From contig CBCTTQ010000004.1 in the NCBI GenBank assembly GCA_965149945.1, positions 25,881-89,880 on the forward strand: DNA of 64,000 bases. The letters run 5' to 3'. The notes under the pieces were generated by a model. The model made no database searches. It was given only the letters and a program-made list of their open reading frames with translations, and had not been told where the DNA came from. Below, piece after piece: positions 8,228-16,492 of this stretch. Source of the DNA: JAHZFN01 sp965149945. Lineage in GTDB: Bacteria; Bacillota; Dehalobacteriia; UBA4068; UBA4997. The position numbers and the translations under genes were made by a program. How positions within the stretch are numbered: the stretch's first letter is position 1; each line of letters opens with the position of its first letter.

Positions 8228-8267
8228 AAAAACAGGACTGACTTTTCAGTCAGTCCTGCTGTTTTTT
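8228..8267. terminator. Bidirectional terminator between bofA and the crotonase gene
   Basis: Perfect 11-bp stem CAGGACTGACT / AGTCAGTCCTG with loop TTTC, A-run before and T-run after. Confidence 0.9.
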
Positions 8268-8270
8268 AAG

Positions 8271-9047
8271 TTATTTCCCCTGAAAATGCGGAAGGCGCTT
8301 TTCCAAGAAGGCCTGTAAGCCTTCTTGGCAATCTTCGGTTATGGCCAGCTCTCCTTGATTTTTGGCTTCGGCATGGAGGATATCTTCCAGCGTATAAGTA
8401 TCGGAATTATTCAACAGATGTTTGCAGTGTTGCAATGCCAGAGGCGCTTTTTTACACAGTTCTTCGGCATAGGTCATGGTTTCCTGTTCCAGTGTTTCCG
8501 GAGAAAAAATCTTGTTGACAAATCCATATTTCTGTCCTTGGCGGGCGCTGATGGGCGTCGCCTCGAACATGAATTGTTTGGCCAAGTGGATACCGATGGT
8601 TTTGGGAAGAAAATAATGTCCTCCGCAGTCCGGAGCCAATCCTACATTGGTAAAGCTTTGAATAAATTTGCTGTTTTCCGCCGCGAAGATCAAATCGCAG
8701 GCCATGGCGATGTTGAACCCGGCTCCTGCCGCTGCCCCGTTGACCATGGCAATAATCGGTTTGGGGCAATGATAAATATTGGCGGTGATTGTGCCGGCTT
8801 TGCGTACAAAAGCCACTGTTTCTTCCGCTGTTTTCAGTTGTTGCAGCACCTTGATATCGCCGCCCGCGCAGAAAGCTTTCCCGGCTCCTGTTAATATAAT
8901 GACTCGAATGTCCGTGTCTTTTGTGAAATCATGGATCGCTTTTTCAAATTCCATTGCCATCATCTCGTTGATTCCATTGAGAGACTGGGGGCGGTTTAGT
9001 TTGATGATCCCTATCTGTCCTGGTTTTTGCGTAATAATTGTTTCCAT
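8271..9047 (-). CDS. Enoyl-CoA hydratase/isomerase (crotonase) family protein
   Basis: Crotonase-fold enzyme (258 residues) acting on acyl-CoA thioesters. The two oxyanion-hole segments are present: AFCAGGDIKVL (about 59-69) and MVNGAAAGAGFNIAMACDL (about 98-116). Where classical enoyl-CoA hydratases have Glu, the segment NVGLAPDCGGHYFLP carries Asp, as in PaaG-type ring-opening or delta3-delta2-enoyl-CoA isomerases, so an isomerase role is a little more likely than hydration. The exact substrate is open. Start: ATG 9047 with GGAGGA 6 bases upstream; the longer frame lacks a ribosome site. It is monocistronic, with its own promoter and a shared terminator, and no beta-oxidation genes are adjacent. 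Confidence 0.85.
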   Translation of the reverse strand: METIITQKPGQIGIIKLNRPQSLNGINEMMAMEFEKAIHDFTKDTDIRVIILTGAGKAFCAGGDIKVLQQLKTAEETVAFVRKAGTITANIYHCPKPIIAMVNGAAAGAGFNIAMACDLIFAAENSKFIQSFTNVGLAPDCGGHYFLPKTIGIHLAKQFMFEATPISARQGQKYGFVNKIFSPETLEQETMTYAEELCKKAPLALQHCKHLLNNSDTYTLEDILHAEAKNQGELAITEDCQEGLQAFLEKRLPHFQGK

Positions 9048-9091
9048 GATATTCCTCCAAACATCGCTGTTCAATGCATGCTCTATTTATT

Positions 9092-9120
9092 ATTATGACA
9101 CAGCGGACGAGTTTTTACAA
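9092..9120 (-). promoter_or_regulatory. Promoter of the crotonase gene
   Basis: Reverse strand TTGTAA, 17-bp spacer, CATAAT. Confidence 0.6.
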
Positions 9121-9168
9121 GATGAATTGCCTGTTGAAATAGGATTTTTTTGCTTCTTGTTTGAAAAA

Positions 9169-9966
9169 TCAAGAGAGTTCTTCTTTTTGAGGAAGGGTAG
9201 AGAGAGAGGGAGGATGATCAGCGGCGCTTTCGGAAGAGACGATTTCCTTTTCGGTTCGTTCGCGCAGGAGGCTTTGTAATTCTCGATCGGTATCCGGTTC
9301 ATTTCTCAGAGAGGAGGGAATAGCGTCTGTTATTTTTTGAGGAAAATCGCGGAATTTTTCCGTCAATACGCGGCTGATTTTTTGTGAGACGGAGATGCTT
9401 TTTTTTGCTATTTTTTCTGTTTTGTTTTTGCTTTTTCGCCGATCCTCCGGATGAGGAGAAGAAAGGGGTCTTAACTGTTCCAAGGCTTCTTTGGCTAACA
9501 CAATGGCGGATGGTCCTATGGTTAAAATGTAACGTCCGTTCACGCTCTGTTTGCCGCTGTGGGGATGTGTTCGGTTGACGCTGATATCCAAGCGGCTGAT
9601 TTGACCGCTTTCTGTATTGAGGTAGTATTCGGCGGCTTTTCCCAGCAGTCGGCCGTTTTCACTGATTACGCGGTTCCCCAGAATATGGTCGGGCTGGTGC
9701 AGATATTGTACCATGCGGGGCAGGTTGGCAACACGTGTCAGTTGATTTTTGTCTCCTATTGTGACGGCGTCGTTGCCGATTTCCGCAATTTTAGTTGCCG
9801 GAATGATTTTGGTGTCTTGGCTCCAGCCTTTGCGGTCAATGACGACGGCAAGGAGCGTTTTGTCGTTCGGGTCGATGACCAGATGGCGCACAAACCCGAA
9901 GGTTTCGCCTTCACGAATACTATAAACAGGTAATCCCATCAGATTTTTTGCTGCGATTTCTTTCAT
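9169..9966 (-). CDS. PRC-barrel domain protein
   Basis: Soluble protein of 265 residues with two PRC-barrel units: one at about 1-75 (KNLMGLPVYSIREGETFGFVRHLVIDPNDKTLLAVVIDRKGW) and a second at about 88-160 (HILGNRVISENGRLLGKAAEYYLNTESGQISRLDIS). PRC barrels are small beta barrels found in the photosynthetic reaction centre H subunit and in RimM, and mediate protein or RNA contacts; in Bacillota such proteins (YlmC/YrrD type) have no firm role. The C-terminal 90 residues are Lys/Ser/Glu-rich and probably disordered. ATG is preceded by AGGAG 10 bases upstream. No recognised operon partner. Confidence 0.75.
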   Translation of the reverse strand: MKEIAAKNLMGLPVYSIREGETFGFVRHLVIDPNDKTLLAVVIDRKGWSQDTKIIPATKIAEIGNDAVTIGDKNQLTRVANLPRMVQYLHQPDHILGNRVISENGRLLGKAAEYYLNTESGQISRLDISVNRTHPHSGKQSVNGRYILTIGPSAIVLAKEALEQLRPLSSPHPEDRRKSKNKTEKIAKKSISVSQKISRVLTEKFRDFPQKITDAIPSSLRNEPDTDRELQSLLRERTEKEIVSSESAADHPPSLSTLPQKEELS

Positions 9967-10654
9967 GAGCGGAACACTCCTGTTGCGTTTTTTGTTCTAT
10001 TCCTATTCAGCGGGGGAAAGATTATGCGGCAGAAAGCTATTTTGGAGAAAATACGGTGTTTTTTTGGCAAAAAGAGTTCTTTCTTCCTTGGGAAAAGACT
10101 GACAAAGACGGGAAAAGTGTGATATAATAAAACTGTTATTTGGCTCTGGCAGAACAGCGGACAGAAACAAAAGGAACGGCTGTAATTGGGAAAAGGAGCG
10201 CAAAGGAGCAACCCTCGGGAAGAAATCAAATGCGATGATGAAACACAGGGGGTTCGCGGATGTTTGTTAATTGCAGGCTATGAATGAAATGATGAAAGGA
10301 CCATTCTCTTCAGATTCCGCTAAGTCAGTGATGATATCGGAAGCCGCGGGGAAAAATAGGTCGGAAGGCATTGAAAAATAATTTCTCCATACATATGGAA
10401 CGGACATCAATAAAAGCTGTTTGGCGGAATGTACGCGTTGATTTGAAAACCGAAAGGATGTTTGCAACCCGATTGGTGTTGGCTTGACAAAAAAATTGCC
10501 GTTTTCAACCGCGCGTCTTTTTGATTGCGAATTTGCTTGCGGAGTATATTGATGAGGGAAAAATACGAGATACAGATTTTGATACTTGTAAAGGAACGAA
10601 TTTGAGAAAGATAAACGGCGTAAGCACGGTGAATGACAAAAACAGAGGTGAAAC
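9967..10654. other. Gene-poor 688-bp stretch upstream of pth
   Basis: Contains a strong promoter (10099-10128) reading towards pth but no supported gene. Short forward frames (for example 33 codons from 10279) have no ribosome site. A long reverse frame across pth and mfd is a shadow. I see no tRNA and no riboswitch that I recognise. Confidence 0.5.
10099..10128 (+). promoter_or_regulatory. Strong sigma-A promoter with extended -10
   Basis: CTGACA, 18-bp spacer, TATAAT with TGa directly before it. The nearest supported gene downstream is pth, more than 500 bases away. Confidence 0.7.
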
Positions 10655-11416
10655 ATGAAACTGATCGTAGGTTTGGGAAATTACGGCGCGGAATATGCCC
10701 GCACCCGTCATAACATCGGCTTTATGGCGGTGGAGAAACTGGCGGAACAGTTGGGAATCTCTTTTGCTAAGGAGAAATTTCACGCGCGCCTGGCAGAAGC
10801 CAGAATCAACGGGCAAAAGGTTCTGTTGATGCAGCCGTTGACTTATATGAACAAAAGTGGTTTGGCGGTAACGGAGGTTAAAAATTTTTTTCATTTGGAC
10901 TTGACCGATATTCTGATTATCTATGATGATATGGATATGCCGTGCGGTCGGATGAAAGTGAAAAAGAAAGGCAGCGGCGGCGGTCACCGCGGGATGGGGG
11001 ATATCATCACCTGTTTGGGCAGCGAGGAAATTTCTCGAATCAAGGTGGGGATTGACCATCCCCTTTACGGAACGGTGGTGGATTATGTGTTGAAACCTTT
11101 CAGCGGAGAAGAATGGGAACATATTAATCCGGCCTTGGAAACGGCGGCGGCGGCGGCGCTCTATTGGGTGAACAACGGTATCCAGGAAACGATGAATGTT
11201 TATAACGGATACGGTAAAGAGGGCGCCCAGAAGCCTAAACCCCAGCGCGAAGCGGCGAAAGCCGCCAAAAAAACCGCGCGTCTGGCTGCGACGCTCTCCG
11301 ACGAGGGAGAAACGGCGGTTTCGGAAAATTTTTCGGAACAAACAGAAAAAGAACAAACAGAAAAAAATCAGAAATTTTTGCGGATGCTGCGGGAATTTCT
11401 CCACAGCGACCGTTAG
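10655..11416 (+). CDS. pth: Peptidyl-tRNA hydrolase, with C-terminal extension
   Basis: Peptidyl-tRNA hydrolase, which cleaves the ester between peptide and tRNA on prematurely released peptidyl-tRNA in the cytoplasm. The catalytic His19 is in RTRHNIG, the conserved Asn in YMNKSG, and the Asp in YDDMDMP. The usual GNPG near the N-terminus is GNYG here (Tyr10). The core ends near residue 185. A further ~65 residues, rich in Lys/Ala/Glu/Gln, extend beyond the normal ~190-residue length. The ATG has AGAGGTG upstream. It is followed 21 bases later by mfd, the same order as the Bacillus spoVC-mfd region. Confidence 0.93.
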   Translation: MKLIVGLGNYGAEYARTRHNIGFMAVEKLAEQLGISFAKEKFHARLAEARINGQKVLLMQPLTYMNKSGLAVTEVKNFFHLDLTDILIIYDDMDMPCGRMKVKKKGSGGGHRGMGDIITCLGSEEISRIKVGIDHPLYGTVVDYVLKPFSGEEWEHINPALETAAAAALYWVNNGIQETMNVYNGYGKEGAQKPKPQREAAKAAKKTARLAATLSDEGETAVSENFSEQTEKEQTEKNQKFLRMLREFLHSDR

Positions 11417-11437
11417 GAGAAGAGGACAGAAAGCAGT

Positions 11438-14400
11438 ATGCGAAACGATGTATTGCAATGTTGGCACGGGCTTTTGGCGCAGGAGCGCATCAGACACAGC
11501 CTGGCAGCCAAAGAGCAGCCCATGATTGTCGGATTGCCGGAATGCGCCAAGGGATTGGTCGTCGCGGATTTGTTTTCGGAGAGCAGCAATGCTCTCCTTG
11601 TTTTGGTGCCGAAACAGGATGATGTAATAACCTGGCAGCAAAATTTGTCTGCTCTGTTGCCGGGGGAGAAAGTGCTGACTTTCCCTCGGTTGGAATTGTT
11701 GCCCTTTGATGTCTGCGCGCAAAATGTGGAGGTGGCTGCGGCTCGCCTGCGGGTGTTGTCCGCTTTGTCTAAGGAAGAAAAGGTCTTGGTAATCGCGCCG
11801 ATCGAAGCGGTGGCGCGCAAATTGGTACCTGAGACAGCCTTTCAGCAGTCTCTTTTTACGCTGAGGGTCGGGGAAGAACGGGAAATTGCCGATTTGGCCG
11901 CCAAACTGGTGGATATGGGGTATACCAGAGAGAAGATGGTGGACACCATGGGAACCTTCGCCGCTCGTGGAGAAATCGTCGATTTGTTTCCCTTGGGGGC
12001 AAGCCGACCGGTACGTTTGGAATTTTTTGATACGGAAATTGAGCGTATTCGGTATTTTAACCCCGACACGCAGCGTTCGGAAGAGGATTGGGAGGGCTCT
12101 CTTTCTTTGATTCCGGTGCGGGAAATTCCTTTGCCCGAATCGGTGCTGCGTCAGGGAACGGAGCGTCTGCGCCGGGAGTTTCAAAACACCTTGAATAAAC
12201 TGGAACCTACTGCTCGCAAAAATTTGCGCCAAAAAATCAACGCTTATCTGGAAAGTATGGCGGAACATATTTGGCAGGACGGCATGGAGCATTTCTTTTA
12301 TCATTTTTATCCGGAAGCGGCGTCTTTGTTGGATTACTTGCCGGCGGGGGCGTTGGTTTGTCTGGATGAAAGTCAAAAAATCGTGCAGACTTTGGAAGAT
12401 TGCGGCGAAGAACGATTTTCTTATTATGATGAAATGTTGAACAGCGGACAGATTCTGCCCGGGTTTATTGAAAATTTCTGGGAGACCAACCACCTTTTGG
12501 AGCAGATAGATGGGTTTGCCCATCTTTCCTTTTTGATGCTGCCCACCAGAAGCCGCGTCAGCTATCATCAACAGTTGCGATTCGGGATGCGGTTTGCCAC
12601 CGGTTATGTGGGGCAGTTGGATCTCTTTGCCGAAGATATGCTCATTTGGCAAAAACAGGGTTATCAGATTTTCTTCTGCGCCAGTTCCTCGCTGCGAGCG
12701 GATAACATTCGTCGTTTGCTGCGGGATCGGGAGATTACGGCGGCCAATGTCAGCGTTTTGCCACTGACTCAGGGCTTGGAGTTTCCCGAAGGGAAATTGG
12801 TTATTCTGACGGAAAAGGAACTGCTGGGCAAGGTGGCAAAGACCAAACACCGCCACAGAAAAGCCGCTAGCCAAAAGGGTTTTGACGCTTTTGTGGATTT
12901 GAAACCGGGCGATTTGGTGGTTCATGAAAACCACGGTATCGGTCGTTTTCGCGGTATCGAACGGATTACGGTGGATTCCGTAGCCAGAGATTATTTGCAT
13001 ATTGATTACGCCGGTAATGATAAATTGTTTGTGCCGGTGGATCAAATGGATTTGGTGCAGAAGTATATCGGGGACGAAGGAGCCCATCCTAAACTGTATC
13101 GTTTGGGCGGCAATCAGTGGAGCCGTGTCAAGCAGAAGGTGCGGGCGTCAGTGGCTGAGATGGCGGATGAGCTGTTGAAGCTGTACGCCGCCCGGGAACA
13201 GGCGGAAGGCTTTGCTTTTTCCCCTGATAGCAATTGGATGCGGGAGTTTGAGGACGCCTTTGAATATGAGGAAACGCAAGGGCAGCTGGAGGCTATCGCC
13301 GATGTCAAGCGAGATATGGAAAGTAAACGCCCCATGGATCGTCTTCTGTGCGGTGATGTAGGGTACGGCAAAACGGAAGTAGCCATGCGCGCCGCTTTCA
13401 AAGCCGTCTGTGACAACAAGCAGGTGGCGATGTTGGTTCCTACCACTTTGTTGTCGGAGCAGCACTACCATACTTTTTTAGAACGGTTTCGAGATTATCC
13501 GGTAGAAATCGGAGTGGTTAGTCGTTTTGTTCCTCGCAAAAAACAAACGGAAATTTTGCAAAAGGCGGCGGACGGCCGTTTGGATATTTTAATCGGAACC
13601 CATCGGCTGCTCTCAAAAGATATTGCTTTTCGGGATTTGGGATTACTGATCATCGATGAGGAGCAGCGGTTTGGAGTGGCCCATAAGGAAAAAATCAAAA
13701 AATGGCGCAACAATGTGGATGTGCTTACCCTATCGGCTACTCCCATTCCCCGCACGCTCCATATGTCTTTGGTCGGTATTCGGGATATGAGCATCATCAC
13801 GACCCCGCCTGCAGACCGACAGCCGGTGCAGACTTATGTAGTGGAATATTATCCCCATTTGATTCGGAATGCCATGGAAAAGGAACTGCGCCGCGGCGGA
13901 CAGGTTTATTTTATCTATAATCGGGTGCAGGATATTGAGCGGGTGCAGCGGGAAGTGCAGGAACTGGTGCCGGACGCTGAAGTATTGGTGGCGCACGGTC
14001 AAATGACCGAACGTCAGTTGGAGCAGGTGATGGGTGAATTCATCGCCGGCAGGGGCGATGTGCTGGTATGCACCACCATCGCGGAATCAGGATTGGATAT
14101 CCCCAATGTCAACACCTTGATTGTCAAAGACGCCGATCATTTCGGTCTTTCCCAGTTGTACCAACTACGGGGGCGGGTAGGACGTTCTCCTCGACAGGCG
14201 TATGCCTATTTCACCTACGGGCGAAACAAGCTGCTTCAGGAAGATGCCAAAAAGCGGCTGGCGGCTATTCGTGATTTTACGGAACTGGGCAGCGGCTTCA
14301 AGATTGCCATGCGGGATATGGAAATTCGCGGCGCGGGCGACATTTTGGGACCGGAGCAGCATGGACATATCGCTGCCGTGGGATTTGAGTTATACTGCAA

Positions 14401-14923
14401 GATGGTGGCGGAAGAGGTAGAATCCGGTCTGCATCATTCCGCTTCCGAAGCACAGCCGGAACGAGAAACTCTGCAGATGGATTTGGGCGTTAACGCCTAT
14501 ATCCCCGACAGTTATTTATCTGATGGAGAAGTAAAGATTGAAATCTATAAACGCATCGCGGCATTGACCGGGGAAGAAGAAAAAAACGCGCTGCTGGCAG
14601 AGGTGGCGGAACGTTTCGGCAAACTGCCTCCGGAGGTGGAAAATCTGTTTGCTTTGGGAGAAATCAAGGACTTGGCAAACCGTCTGTTAATCCGCTCTAT
14701 TACACCGCTGGGAGCGGCTTTGCAGATTCGTTACTTTGAAGATCACCGTCTTACAGGCGGCGTCCTGGTGGCCATTGCCGAAAAATACGGGCAAATTGTC
14801 AAGTTCAATCAGAAAAAAGGATTTTCCATGGTACTTTCCGTTCAACATCTACCGGATCGGGCAAAATTGGAAATCCTGCGGAATTTCTTGCGGGATATGC
14901 TTGCAATGCAAGAAGAAAAATAG
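11438..14923 (+). CDS. mfd: Transcription-repair coupling factor Mfd
   Basis: Superfamily 2 translocase of 1161 residues that removes RNA polymerase stalled at lesions and recruits UvrA. Domains in order: UvrB-like region (about 1-340), D3 linker, RNA-polymerase-interacting CarD-like domain (about 485-555, starting LKPGDLVVHENHGIGRF), helicase domains with Walker A GDVGYGKTEVA (about 638-648), the IDEEQRFG box (about 737) and LSATPIPRTL, second RecA domain with GRVGRSPRQAYAYF, and the TRCF C-terminal domain (about 1010-1120). Full length for the family. AGGAGAAGAGG lies upstream of the ATG. It sits directly after pth. A promoter for prsA lies in its last codons. Confidence 0.97.
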   Translation: MRNDVLQCWHGLLAQERIRHSLAAKEQPMIVGLPECAKGLVVADLFSESSNALLVLVPKQDDVITWQQNLSALLPGEKVLTFPRLELLPFDVCAQNVEVAAARLRVLSALSKEEKVLVIAPIEAVARKLVPETAFQQSLFTLRVGEEREIADLAAKLVDMGYTREKMVDTMGTFAARGEIVDLFPLGASRPVRLEFFDTEIERIRYFNPDTQRSEEDWEGSLSLIPVREIPLPESVLRQGTERLRREFQNTLNKLEPTARKNLRQKINAYLESMAEHIWQDGMEHFFYHFYPEAASLLDYLPAGALVCLDESQKIVQTLEDCGEERFSYYDEMLNSGQILPGFIENFWETNHLLEQIDGFAHLSFLMLPTRSRVSYHQQLRFGMRFATGYVGQLDLFAEDMLIWQKQGYQIFFCASSSLRADNIRRLLRDREITAANVSVLPLTQGLEFPEGKLVILTEKELLGKVAKTKHRHRKAASQKGFDAFVDLKPGDLVVHENHGIGRFRGIERITVDSVARDYLHIDYAGNDKLFVPVDQMDLVQKYIGDEGAHPKLYRLGGNQWSRVKQKVRASVAEMADELLKLYAAREQAEGFAFSPDSNWMREFEDAFEYEETQGQLEAIADVKRDMESKRPMDRLLCGDVGYGKTEVAMRAAFKAVCDNKQVAMLVPTTLLSEQHYHTFLERFRDYPVEIGVVSRFVPRKKQTEILQKAADGRLDILIGTHRLLSKDIAFRDLGLLIIDEEQRFGVAHKEKIKKWRNNVDVLTLSATPIPRTLHMSLVGIRDMSIITTPPADRQPVQTYVVEYYPHLIRNAMEKELRRGGQVYFIYNRVQDIERVQREVQELVPDAEVLVAHGQMTERQLEQVMGEFIAGRGDVLVCTTIAESGLDIPNVNTLIVKDADHFGLSQLYQLRGRVGRSPRQAYAYFTYGRNKLLQEDAKKRLAAIRDFTELGSGFKIAMRDMEIRGAGDILGPEQHGHIAAVGFELYCKMVAEEVESGLHHSASEAQPERETLQMDLGVNAYIPDSYLSDGEVKIEIYKRIAALTGEEEKNALLAEVAERFGKLPPEVENLFALGEIKDLANRLLIRSITPLGAALQIRYFEDHRLTGGVLVAIAEKYGQIVKFNQKKGFSMVLSVQHLPDRAKLEILRNFLRDMLAMQEEK

Positions 14924-14929
14924 TAAAAT
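14901..14929 (+). promoter_or_regulatory. Candidate prsA promoter inside the mfd 3' end
   Basis: TTGCAA, 17-bp spacer, TAAAAT, ending 48 bases before the prsA ATG. Confidence 0.5.
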
Positions 14930-14977
14930 AGCATTATGTGTAATAGCATGATTTTTTAAGCGATGAGGAGGAAACAA

Positions 14978-16102
14978 ATGAAACGGATGAAGAAAAAATT
15001 AGTGGCGTTTGTGCTGTTTATCATGACTGCGGTATGTTTGACCGGTTGCAGCAATGATGCCGCCATGATTGTAAACGGAGAAGAAGTCCCCCAGTCTGTA
15101 GTGGATTATTATATGACAACCATGTCTGCCAGCCTGTCTTCTTATGGCATTGATACGGAAACCGAAGAAGGCGCTCAATATTTGCCGTTGATTGAAGAGC
15201 AGACCGTCAGCACCTGTGAACAGTTCGCCTTGGTGCGTGCCGGCGCTAAAGAACGCGGATTGGAAGTTACCCAGGAAGCGGTGGACGCCCAGTTTGAGAA
15301 AGACAAACAATCCTTTGAAAGTGAAGAAGCTTATCAGGAATTTTTGGAAACCAACGGTATTACTGAAGAAAGCATCAAATGGATCATCGAATCTCAGTTG
15401 TATTATCAAGAATTGTTCAATGATTTGAACAAAGATGTGACTGCCACCGATACAGAATTAAAAGCGGCTTATGATGAAAACCCCGCCGCTTTTGACACGG
15501 TGAAAGTTTCCTATATTTTGATTCAACCGACGGATACGTCCGATGACGCGGCCTGGGCGGAAGCCGAAGCCGAAGCCAATGAAGTGCTGAGCCAGCTGAA
15601 TGAAGGCGGTGATTTTGCCGCTTTAGCACAGGAGCACAGTGATGATACCAGTACCAAAGAAAACGGCGGCGTTTTGGAAACACCGTTTACCGCGGAATCT
15701 GAAGAATTTGTACCGGAATTTGTGACGGCGGCAGTCGGCTTGACCGAAGAAGGCAGCTACACTACGGAACCTGTTCGTTCCGACAGCTATGGCTATTTCA
15801 TCATCAAATTGGATGAAAAAGTAACCGGCTGGGAAAACCTGAAAGAAGAAATCGAAGAATCTTTGCTGGGTCCTGAAAAGGATGAAAACTTTACCAATTT
15901 CATGGATGAAATGATGGCCAATATTGTCTATGATAAAGAATATACCTATCAGTATACCACGGAAGACACTTCTGCCGATGGCACCGCGACAGAAGAAGAT
16001 GCTACGACAGAAGATACCGCGACAGAGGGTACTTCTGATGAAAACGCGGCTGCTGATGAGACAACCGCTGATGATGCCGCCGCTGAAGAAAACGCGCAAT
16101 GA
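14978..16102 (+). CDS. prsA: PrsA-like lipoprotein, parvulin peptidyl-prolyl isomerase
   Basis: Exported foldase (374 residues) that helps secreted proteins fold outside the membrane by cis-trans isomerisation of prolyl bonds. N-terminal lipoprotein signal with lipobox LTGC (Cys about 24), SurA-N/trigger-like helical domain (30-170), parvulin domain (about 173-275, VKVSYILIQ ... AQEHSDDTSTKENGG ... GYFIIKLDEK), then an acidic Thr/Glu/Asp/Ala-rich tail (330-374). Start: AGGAGG at 14966-14971, 6 bases before ATG 14978; the in-frame ATG at 14963 lies before the ribosome site. The same position after mfd is occupied by a prsA-like gene in several anaerobic Bacillota (from memory). A terminator follows. 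Confidence 0.9.
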   Translation: MKRMKKKLVAFVLFIMTAVCLTGCSNDAAMIVNGEEVPQSVVDYYMTTMSASLSSYGIDTETEEGAQYLPLIEEQTVSTCEQFALVRAGAKERGLEVTQEAVDAQFEKDKQSFESEEAYQEFLETNGITEESIKWIIESQLYYQELFNDLNKDVTATDTELKAAYDENPAAFDTVKVSYILIQPTDTSDDAAWAEAEAEANEVLSQLNEGGDFAALAQEHSDDTSTKENGGVLETPFTAESEEFVPEFVTAAVGLTEEGSYTTEPVRSDSYGYFIIKLDEKVTGWENLKEEIEESLLGPEKDENFTNFMDEMMANIVYDKEYTYQYTTEDTSADGTATEEDATTEDTATEGTSDENAAADETTADDAAAEENAQ

Positions 16103-16171
16103 CGCTTGATTTGAGGGAAAGGACGCGGCAGTCAGAAAAAGCTTTTCGGTCCTGTAAAATTTAACAATGAA

Positions 16172-16208
16172 AAAAAGAGCGATTTCTCGGAATTGCTCTT
16201 TTTTTTTG
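16172..16208 (+). terminator. Terminator after prsA
   Basis: Stem AAAGAGCGATT / AATTGCTCTTT (one G-U) with loop TCTCGG and a run of nine T. Confidence 0.85.
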
Positions 16209-16492
16209 TCAAAAATTGCGGTATAATGATAGAATAGATAGTATATAGATTATATTGGGGGATTAGTGATATTTAGACGATGCTGTCTCTGAACGTTTTT
16301 TTAAACCGCGACAGCAACGGTGTCTCTCCAAAACGCCTCTGTTTTGAGTGTGGATCAAACGGTGATTTGTTGATCGAGAGCAAACGGTAACCCGAAAAAA
16401 CAAACCTGAAAGACAGAAAATTTTTTCTGTCAGCGAACGATTTTTTTTTCAAAGGCGAGAAAGAAACATAAACGAGGGGTTACGGCATATAG
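16209..16492 (+). other. Long structured leader of the activase operon
   Basis: TATAAT at 16222-16227 would give a leader of about 260 nt before the activase gene. It contains several inverted repeats: GCTGTC / GACAGC (16281-16286 and 16309-16314), GATCAA / TTGATC (near 16353-16375), and a perfect 9-bp hairpin GACAGAAAA / TTTTCTGTC around 16413-16432, followed by AGCGAACGA and a run of nine T. The last resembles an attenuator. I do not recognise a known riboswitch class. Confidence 0.45.

Noticed and set aside
10279..10380. 33-codon forward frame upstream of pth
   Set aside because: No ribosome site and no resemblance to anything.
10505..13087. 860-codon open frame on the reverse strand
   Set aside because: It lies antisense to pth and mfd, both unmistakable. 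The translation is His/Arg/Gln/Phe-rich, has no domain and no ribosome site; it is a shadow of biased codons.
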